From the NCBI GenBank assembly GCA_002311455.1, contig DCAJ01000033.1, positions 11,839-23,787 of the forward strand: 11,949 bases of DNA. The letters are read 5' to 3'. The notes under the pieces were generated by a model that did no database searches, was not told where the DNA came from, and was given only the letters and a program-made list of their open reading frames with translations. The translations under genes were made by a program, and so were the position numbers. Source of the DNA: Anaerolineales bacterium UBA1136. Lineage in GTDB: Bacteria > Chloroflexota > Anaerolineae > Anaerolineales > UBA11657. How positions within the stretch are numbered: position 1 is the stretch's first letter; every line of letters begins with the position of its first letter. Shown here piece by piece: positions 7,085 to 11,949 of this stretch.

Positions 7085-8283
7085 TATCTGTTTTGTTCTC
7101 CGATATAGGATTCCGTTGGCAAAACACCAATTCCGGTCCAGGTAAAAGTCCTCTCTTCAGAAGCAGCTCCCGCTGGTTGGTACAATGGTCTACCATCCTT
7201 ACTCACTCCAGTTTGTCGAGCAGTTACAACAGACCATTTAAAAACATGTGGGGCTGCCTCTACCGGCTTCATATCGACATTCATAATGTATCTAGTGCTG
7301 ATTGTCGTATCTTCTATTCGTTTAGGTTTATTAGAAGTAACATCCTCTACTGTCACCAGATAAACCTCGTTCTCTCGCAGATTCACAATGGATGTCCATT
7401 GTAGGCTAACAGTCTGCTCTACGTATGATATCGCCTGACCATCAGGAGGATTGAGTAAATTGGGAGCAGGGTATGGAGGCAGTGATGTTTCCGTAGGAGT
7501 AGGACCAGCTGTCGGGAGAGGCATATCTATTGGAATTGTAAGAGTTTCTCCAATAGAGATAGCATAATCAGGTGGTAGTTTCCCATTTACTTCAGCCATT
7601 GCTTTAAAACTGACTCCAAAATATGCTGCAATACTAGATAGACTTTCTCCAGCAGATACCACATGTATCGGACGAGCCGCCTGAGTTAATGCTAGTGGCA
7701 TCATAGTTGCCGTAATCGTCGGCGCCGGTGTAGACGTAGAGGCTGGCACCATTACTTCCTGACCAACAAGCAATGGGCAAGCCTGGGTGAACCCATTTAG
7801 CTGGAGGACACTTTGAACGGACACGTCGTACGTCACAGCAATTAATATGCATGTATCTCCCTCAACCACATTATGGACCAATGGGGGTAATGCAGTAGTG
7901 GTAGGTAGAGTGGTCGGTTTCTTCGTAGGTGCTGGAGTAAAAGTAGGTACAGATGTAGCTGATGGCGTTATTGTCGCTGTAGGTTCCAGAAACGGATTGT
8001 TCCCAGATGATACTAACACAAGCGCTACACCGCCTAGTACCATCAAAGTAACTGCTGCTACTGCTACAGGCAATGGAATCCTAATACTTGCTCTATCTGG
8101 CTGAACTATTATCTGCCCAGGCTCCTGTAAAGTTGTACCTGACAGGCGACTTTCCTTTGTGCTGGTGTCTTCCGGTAACTCCGCACCACAAACTAGACAT
8201 TTTGTAGCGGCAGACCCTAGGCTTGCCTCGCAAACCGGACACACTCTTGCGTTTCTATATCCAGAGACTTTTGATGTTCTCAT
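7084..8283 (-). CDS. Zinc-ribbon, single-TM, two-LysM, Ig-like surface protein
   Basis: This is a 399-residue membrane protein with a clear modular layout. An N-terminal zinc ribbon uses CPVC (15-18) and CLVC (29-32). A hydrophobic segment at about 69-93 forms one transmembrane helix without a signal cleavage site, so the ribbon should be cytoplasmic and the rest outside. A Thr/Pro-rich linker at about 100-133 follows, then LysM 1 at about 135-180 with GDTC and QACPLLVGQ (Cys145 and Cys169 probably form a disulfide), another Thr/Pro linker, LysM 2 at about 205-251 without cysteines, a third linker, and an Ig/FN3-like beta domain at about 272-385. LysM domains bind GlcNAc-containing polymers such as peptidoglycan. 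The ATG at 8283 has no clear Shine-Dalgarno; a possible promoter lies just upstream. Its TAG shares a base with the racemase GTG. The protein's role is unknown; cell-wall or surface anchoring is the best inference. Confidence 0.85.
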   Translation of the reverse strand: MRTSKVSGYRNARVCPVCEASLGSAATKCLVCGAELPEDTSTKESRLSGTTLQEPGQIIVQPDRASIRIPLPVAVAAVTLMVLGGVALVLVSSGNNPFLEPTATITPSATSVPTFTPAPTKKPTTLPTTTALPPLVHNVVEGDTCILIAVTYDVSVQSVLQLNGFTQACPLLVGQEVMVPASTSTPAPTITATMMPLALTQAARPIHVVSAGESLSSIAAYFGVSFKAMAEVNGKLPPDYAISIGETLTIPIDMPLPTAGPTPTETSLPPYPAPNLLNPPDGQAISYVEQTVSLQWTSIVNLRENEVYLVTVEDVTSNKPKRIEDTTISTRYIMNVDMKPVEAAPHVFKWSVVTARQTGVSKDGRPLYQPAGAASEERTFTWTGIGVLPTESYIGEQNR

Positions 8284-8327
8284 AATTCACAGCTTACCGA
8301 TAAATTTGAATCATAACAATACTAAAA
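8284..8327 (-). promoter_or_regulatory. Possible promoter of the LysM gene, the widest gap in the minus-strand gene run
   Basis: This 44-base gap between the HD-domain gene and the LysM gene is AT-rich. On the minus strand it reads TTGTTA (8319-8314), exactly 17 bases of spacer, then TAAGCT (8296-8291), seven bases before the ATG. The -35 matches the sigma-70 consensus at four of six bases; the -10 is poor beyond TAnnnT. If active, the transcript would begin at or near the ATG. No terminator hairpin is visible, so read-through from trmD remains possible. Confidence 0.35.
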
Positions 8328-8900
8328 TTACTTCGTCCCTTCTAAACCCAATTCAGAAGCTACACTACGCATGGCTTCAATCACATTCGCTACATGTGTC
8401 CACAACTCAACACCCAAATCCAAAGCTGCCCTTTCAATATCTAGACGATTTACTCCAGATGCAAAAGCCTTATCTCTCCACTTCTTGCGCACAGATTTCA
8501 CTTTCAAATCACTAATCGATTTACTAGGTCTCACCAACGTTACAGCAGTAATCAAGCCTGTCAATTCATCACAAGCATAAAGTGCACGGTCTCGTAGTGA
8601 TGTACGTTTTACACCAGTGTGAGGCGCGTGACTAAGTATAGTCTGCACTATATCTTCAGGTAAGCCATTATCAAGCAATATTGCCGATCCAAGTGCCGGA
8701 TGACCTTCAAATGATGGGTGGATTTCCCAGTCAAAATCATGAAGCAGTCCTGGTATACCCCATTCATCTAAGTCCTCTCCGAATATAGACGCGTAATAAC
8801 GCATGGCAGCCTCTACAGCAAGCATGTGCCTTCGTAATCCTACACCTTCCACATACTTACAGACTATATCCCAAGCGGCATCACGAGTAATTCCAGACAT
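8328..8900 (-). CDS. HD-superfamily (HDIG-like) metal-dependent phosphohydrolase, small single-domain
   Basis: This is a 190-residue single-domain HD protein. Metal-ligand candidates in the expected order are His25 (GLRRHMLAVE), the His54-Asp55 pair (GLLHDFDWE), His67 and His91 (ILSHAPHTG) and Asp111 (ACDELTGLI). The last motif is typical of a widespread bacterial HDIG-domain subfamily of about 190 residues with no assigned substrate. Members of the superfamily hydrolyse phosphate esters such as nucleotides. Its ATG at 8900 lies 15 bases after the MBL-fold gene, with GAGGAAA 12-13 bases upstream as a distant ribosome binding site. It shares the trmD transcription unit. No partner domain or regulatory motif is fused to it. 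Confidence 0.85.
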   Translation of the reverse strand: MSGITRDAAWDIVCKYVEGVGLRRHMLAVEAAMRYYASIFGEDLDEWGIPGLLHDFDWEIHPSFEGHPALGSAILLDNGLPEDIVQTILSHAPHTGVKRTSLRDRALYACDELTGLITAVTLVRPSKSISDLKVKSVRKKWRDKAFASGVNRLDIERAALDLGVELWTHVANVIEAMRSVASELGLEGTK

Positions 8901-8915
8901 ATCGAACTAGTTTCC

Positions 8916-9806
8916 TCACTTCATATCCTTACTCAAGTAGCGCATGATACCATCTACAGACATAAAGAATGGATTTGCAGTTTCATAACTCAACAGTTCA
9001 TCATCAGATAAACCTGCAGAAATAGCACGTTCTCTATACCATCCCACATATCTTGAAATCGTGTCATTCCTGTCATATCCTGCTGATATCAAATTTTTCA
9101 CGTATTGTACAACCATATTTAACTCGGAAATCAGTTTATCTATATGGAAATCTATATCATCCACAATGCCGAAATGCGTGCAGAACATTTTTCTGAGATT
9201 TAGTTCTCTCAATCGAGCCAAACTGATTTGCCATTGTCCCAAGTCAAATTCTGGTGGAGGTGCTGGCAAAGTCACGAACTGTTTACCTGGAATTCGTATG
9301 CCGCCTATATCTCCTACAAATGCAATATCGCCTATACGCAATACATGATGATGATTTGAGTGTCCCCTTGCTTCTATAACTGACACAACCATATCATTTA
9401 CAAGTACGTGTTCACCATCCTTTAACTCATAAATCCGATCTTTAGGAACAGGTACTGTTGTTCCCCACATGTCGTCCATCGCATCACCGTAAATCCGTCT
9501 GGCGCTAGCCAAAAGCCTAGAAGGATCAATAAGATGTTGAGCTGCTCTCCAATGTATATATATCGTTGCACCCTTTCTGGCTAACCTACCAGCCGCACCA
9601 GAGTGATCAAGGTGAAGATGTGTAACCATAACATGCTTGATGTCTTCAACCGACAATCCATTCTCGGATAGTGCAACCTCCAAACGAGAAACAGTTGAAT
9701 CAGGTCCAGTCTCAATTAACACTGGTCCGCTCGGAGCGAACACTAAGAATGAAGCAAGTGCTTGAGGTACATTACGAAACCTCAGATCTAGAGTAATTAC
9801 TTGCAT
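8916..9806 (-). CDS. MBL-fold metallo-hydrolase
   Basis: This 296-residue metallo-beta-lactamase-fold protein is predicted to be a cytoplasmic binuclear zinc (or iron) hydrolase. The metal motif THLHLDHSG at about 62-70 supplies His63, His65, Asp67 and His68; further ligands are His149 (ARGHSNHHH), Asp166 (FVGDIGG) and His211 (CTHFG). The motif set is complete, so the enzyme should be active. An additional helical C-terminal part of about 80 residues follows the core and contains GYDRNDTISRYVGWYRER; its role is unclear. The ATG overlaps the trmD stop by 10 bases, so translation is probably coupled. The substrate cannot be deduced; it does not show the extended layout of RNase J or the glyoxalase II family. 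Confidence 0.85.
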   Translation of the reverse strand: MQVITLDLRFRNVPQALASFLVFAPSGPVLIETGPDSTVSRLEVALSENGLSVEDIKHVMVTHLHLDHSGAAGRLARKGATIYIHWRAAQHLIDPSRLLASARRIYGDAMDDMWGTTVPVPKDRIYELKDGEHVLVNDMVVSVIEARGHSNHHHVLRIGDIAFVGDIGGIRIPGKQFVTLPAPPPEFDLGQWQISLARLRELNLRKMFCTHFGIVDDIDFHIDKLISELNMVVQYVKNLISAGYDRNDTISRYVGWYRERAISAGLSDDELLSYETANPFFMSVDGIMRYLSKDMK

Positions 9807-10549
9807 TTGACCACTGACTCTTCAGCCAATCCAGTTAGCCACTCCTTTTCATACTCAGATAGCTGGGCTTCAAGTAGTAGCTCCGGCCTGCGTTTCCAGG
9901 TCCTAAGTAAGGATTGTTTTTTTCGCCATTTAGCAACTTTTTCATGATTTCCAGACAGCAAAACATCTGGAACGGTCCAGCCACGATAATTTACAGGCCT
10001 AGTATAATGCGGATGTTCTAGTAAACCACGTTCTCCGTGAGAATCCTGTTCAGCAGCACCAACAGCACCTAAAATGCCTGGGATCAAACGTGCTACAGCA
10101 TCTACAATCAAAAGAGCAGGTAATTCGCCACCGGTTACCACATAATCGCCTACCGATACCTCGTCAGTTGCCAGATGGTCCCTGATTCTCTCATCAAAAC
10201 CTTCATATCTGCCAGCAATTAAGATAATGTGATCTAATTTCGCCAATTTATAAGCCAAATCTTGAGAGAATAGTCTTCCCTGTGGAGTCAATAGAATAAT
10301 CTCACTTCCGTGACGCTCCGTATCCAGTATTGACTCCACTGCAGCAAATACAGGCTCAGGTTTCATAACCATTCCACCGCCCCCTCCGTAAGGAGCATCA
10401 TCCGTGACACGATTACGATCAGATGTATAATGCCGAATATCGTGCACACTAACCCGTATAATTCCTGATTTCTGAGCACGACCCACTATACTAGCATCAA
10501 GATAAGGGTGACAAACTTCTGGAAATAAAGTTAACAAATGAATATGCAC
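9797..10549 (-). CDS. trmD: TrmD, tRNA (guanine37-N1)-methyltransferase
   Basis: This 250-residue SPOUT-class enzyme methylates G37 next to the anticodon using S-adenosylmethionine, preventing +1 frameshifting. Diagnostic motifs are LLTLFPEV at 5-12, DDAPYGGGGGMVMKPEPVF at 50-68, the trefoil-knot SAM pocket AGRYEGFDERI at 112-122, GDYVVTGGELPAL at 134-146, and DSHGERGLLEHPHYTRP at 169-185 with the catalytic Asp169. Length is typical. The start is GTG at 10549; no in-frame ATG lies near. TAGAAT sits six bases before it, which predicts a leaderless mRNA. In many bacteria trmD lies between rimM and rplS; here it instead leads an MBL-fold gene, with which it overlaps by 10 bases. Confidence 0.97.
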   Translation of the reverse strand: MHIHLLTLFPEVCHPYLDASIVGRAQKSGIIRVSVHDIRHYTSDRNRVTDDAPYGGGGGMVMKPEPVFAAVESILDTERHGSEIILLTPQGRLFSQDLAYKLAKLDHIILIAGRYEGFDERIRDHLATDEVSVGDYVVTGGELPALLIVDAVARLIPGILGAVGAAEQDSHGERGLLEHPHYTRPVNYRGWTVPDVLLSGNHEKVAKWRKKQSLLRTWKRRPELLLEAQLSEYEKEWLTGLAEESVVKCK

Positions 10550-10564
10550 ATCAAGATTCTACCA
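10550..10564 (-). promoter_or_regulatory. Extended -10 promoter of trmD, predicted leaderless
   Basis: On the minus strand the sequence reads TGG then TAGAAT (10561-10556), five of six bases matching the sigma-70 -10 and with the TGn extension, followed by only six bases before the GTG start. A start of transcription at the usual distance falls on or next to the start codon. A weak TTGTTC lies 19 bases upstream as a possible -35. A GAGGTGG about 12 bases before the GTG could instead act as a distant ribosome binding site. Confidence 0.55.
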
Positions 10565-10603
10565 CCTCAACGCTACTAGTGAACAAGGAATTATATGCGG
10601 CTG

Positions 10604-10618
10604 TGCTACAATCCAGCT
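10604..10618 (+). promoter_or_regulatory. Extended -10 promoter of maf, predicted leaderless
   Basis: The plus strand reads TGC then TACAAT (10607-10612), five of six matches to the sigma-70 -10 with the TGn extension, and then six bases before the ATG at 10619. This is the same geometry as the divergent trmD promoter. No convincing -35 is seen. The two promoters face away from each other across about 45 bases that include the palindrome ACTAGT at 10575-10580. Confidence 0.55.
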
Positions 10619-11287
10619 ATGTCAACATTGAACCCAATAATAGAACTAGTGCTTGCATCTCAGTCGCCTCAGCGCTCCGAATTACTAAAACTCATAGGTA
10701 AGCCATTTCACGTAGAACCTGCCAACATAGACGAGAACAAACAAAAAACCGAATTGCCTCATTCCTATGCAAAACGCCTAGCTTTATCCAAAGCATTAAA
10801 GGTCGCATACAACCATCAAAATGGTTCTATAGTAATTGGAGCAGACACAATCGTGGTCCAAAATGACAACGTGGTTGGAAAGCCAGCAAGCAATGAAGAA
10901 GCTTGCCAGATGCTTATGAAACTGCGGGGCAACACACATCAAGTTGTAACAGCAGTCGCAATTCATTATAGTAAGTCAGGCAATATAAGCCAGGAATTGT
11001 GTGAAACAAATGTGCGGATGAGAAACATGACAGAAGAAGAAGTTGCAGACTATATATCCACTGGGGACTCACTTGATAAAGCCGGTGCATACGCGATCCA
11101 GAACGTCAAATTCCAGCCTGCCATGCCACTTGGCGGCTGTCTAGCCAACGTTATTGGTTTACCACTATGCCACATAACAAGAGCACTACGTCAAAATAAC
11201 ATACATGTTGATAACGACATAGCAGAAAAGTGTCAAGACCACATAGGTTACGATTGTCCAGTCTATACATCAATCTTGGGAAGCTGA
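10619..11287 (+). CDS. maf: Maf family nucleoside triphosphate pyrophosphatase
   Basis: This 222-residue Maf/HAM1-like protein should hydrolyse non-canonical or pyrimidine nucleoside triphosphates to monophosphates plus pyrophosphate. Motifs seen are LVLASQSPQRSELL at about 10-23, the catalytic GADTIVV with Asp76 at 74-80, GKP at 87-89, SLDKAGAYAIQ at 151-161 and LANVIGLPL at 175-183. The segment before LANVIG is QPAMPLGGC. The C-terminus extends past the usual end with CQDHIGYDC (Cys205, His208, Cys213), which may bind metal. An upstream in-frame ATG at 10595 has an AAGGA five bases before it, but it adds MRLCYNPA, which fits no family motif, and lies upstream of the predicted transcription start; I prefer 10619. 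The gene is separated by six bases from the penicillin-binding protein gene, so the two are probably cotranscribed. Confidence 0.9.
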   Translation: MSTLNPIIELVLASQSPQRSELLKLIGKPFHVEPANIDENKQKTELPHSYAKRLALSKALKVAYNHQNGSIVIGADTIVVQNDNVVGKPASNEEACQMLMKLRGNTHQVVTAVAIHYSKSGNISQELCETNVRMRNMTEEEVADYISTGDSLDKAGAYAIQNVKFQPAMPLGGCLANVIGLPLCHITRALRQNNIHVDNDIAEKCQDHIGYDCPVYTSILGS

Positions 11288-11293
11288 ATTACT

Positions 11294-11949
11294 ATGAAAA
11301 GAGGTCTGATTACTTTATGCCTAATCCTTGCGTCGTGTACAGGAACAGACAATGTAGACTCTCTCAATGGTAAAGCAGAACCCACTCTACCCCCTCCATC
11401 ACTTGCTACCAGCACTCCACCTAATCCAGAAATAACTGTAGCCAATTATCTTAAATCGTGGGAAAATGGAGACTTTGATAGAATGTATGATCTACTATCT
11501 CCACTATCTAAAGATGCTATCAGTATCGACGATTTCGTTGCAACATATCAGGCTGTAAACGAATCTGGATCATTGATACGTGTCCAGACTAGCATTCTTT
11601 CATCACAACACAATGATACTGAAGCTCAAACTCATTTTAGCCTAGTCTTACATAGTTCTCTAGTCGGCAAGATCCAGCGTGAAATAACAATTCCTTTGTC
11701 ACTCGAAAATAGTACATGGGTCATCAATTGGGATCACAGTCTTATATTGCCAGAACTCGCTAACGGAAATACTTTGTATATGGATTACGTTATTCCTGCG
11801 AGAGCAAACATATATGACAGAAATGGTCTAGCGTTCGCTGCTCATACAGACGCAGTATCCATCGGAGTCATCCCAGGCCAAATTGATAGTGCGCAAGAAA
11901 ACCAATTATTACAAGACTTGTCACCTTTAATTAGTCGACATCCTGAAGC
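11294..11949 (+). CDS. Penicillin-binding lipoprotein, N-terminal part (MecA_N-type; cut by right edge)
   Basis: The first 218 residues of this protein are visible. The start has a short signal peptide ending in a lipobox, LASC, with Cys15 as the lipidation site, so it is a lipoprotein instead of being held by a transmembrane helix. After a Pro/Thr-rich linker comes an NTF2-like domain (about residues 45-150), shown by YLKSWENGDFDRMYDLL and the characteristic WVINWDHSLILPEL near 142-155. ARANIYDRNGLAFA at about 169-182 begins the penicillin-binding dimerisation domain. The transpeptidase domain with its SxxK motif lies beyond the window. This layout matches MecA/PbpC-type class B penicillin-binding proteins that cross-link peptidoglycan. 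The ATG is six bases after the maf stop, with GGGAAG about 11 bases upstream. Confidence 0.85.
   Translation, partial: MKRGLITLCLILASCTGTDNVDSLNGKAEPTLPPPSLATSTPPNPEITVANYLKSWENGDFDRMYDLLSPLSKDAISIDDFVATYQAVNESGSLIRVQTSILSSQHNDTEAQTHFSLVLHSSLVGKIQREITIPLSLENSTWVINWDHSLILPELANGNTLYMDYVIPARANIYDRNGLAFAAHTDAVSIGVIPGQIDSAQENQLLQDLSPLISRHPE

Noticed and set aside
7634..7852. 72-codon open frame on the minus strand inside the LysM gene
   Set aside because: It lies in another frame of a strongly supported gene, has low-complexity content and no family motif.
10595..10618. Upstream ATG of maf at 10595 with AAGGA ribosome binding site
   Set aside because: It adds eight residues unlike any Maf start and lies before the extended -10 TACAAT. 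It stays possible if a promoter further upstream is used.
11263..11445. 60-codon minus-strand open frame at the maf/penicillin-binding protein junction
   Set aside because: It is antisense to the signal peptide region of the lipoprotein and to the end of maf, with no motif or ribosome binding site.
1..11949. tRNA or rRNA genes, CRISPR arrays, insertion sequences, attachment sites
   Set aside because: Almost all bases are in supported genes; the remaining gaps are too short and show no cloverleaf, direct-repeat array or terminal inverted repeats.

Overview
The window is a gene-dense, AT-leaning stretch from a bacterium, with no RNA genes, mobile elements or CRISPR visible. I infer a member of Chloroflexota, possibly a marine Dehalococcoidia/SAR202-type lineage. 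The reasons are a zinc-ribbon/TM/LysM/Ig-like surface protein, two LysM repeats of which one carries a Cys pair, a MecA_N-type lipoprotein penicillin-binding protein beside Maf, and extended -10 promoters lying directly against start codons. No rRNA or marker gene fixes the taxonomy, so this stays a guess.

Layout: everything from position 10549 down to the left edge is on the minus strand and packed almost without gaps. In transcription order it reads trmD (tRNA m1G37 methyltransferase), an MBL-fold hydrolase, an HD-domain hydrolase, a 44-base gap with a possible promoter, a zinc-ribbon/LysM protein, an aspartate/glutamate racemase-family protein, a PaaI-type hotdog thioesterase, a CYTH-domain protein, an FAD plus [2Fe-2S] subunit of a molybdenum hydroxylase, its molybdopterin catalytic subunit, yqeB, and yqeC running off the left edge. 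To the right of a 69-base divergent promoter region, maf and a penicillin-binding lipoprotein (cut by the right edge) run on the plus strand.

The main system is a xanthine-dehydrogenase-family hydroxylase encoded with YqeB and YqeC. These two accessory proteins are the recognised genomic markers of selenium-dependent molybdenum hydroxylases, in which Se is a labile non-selenocysteine ligand. The catalytic subunit keeps the Glu and Arg positions that purine hydroxylases use for substrate binding and the catalytic Glu, so a purine-like substrate is plausible. The electron-transfer subunit is fused in the order FAD then 2Fe-2S. Genes upstream are coupled to it by start/stop overlaps of 1 to 11 bases (racemase-like, thioesterase, CYTH), which suggests one transcript but does not prove a shared pathway.

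The most interesting unexplained points are the racemase/thioesterase/CYTH module joined to the hydroxylase, the CYTH protein whose first motif has Ser in place of the usual Lys, the divergent trmD/maf promoters that share one geometry and predict leaderless mRNAs, and a perfect 13-base inverted repeat inside the racemase gene.
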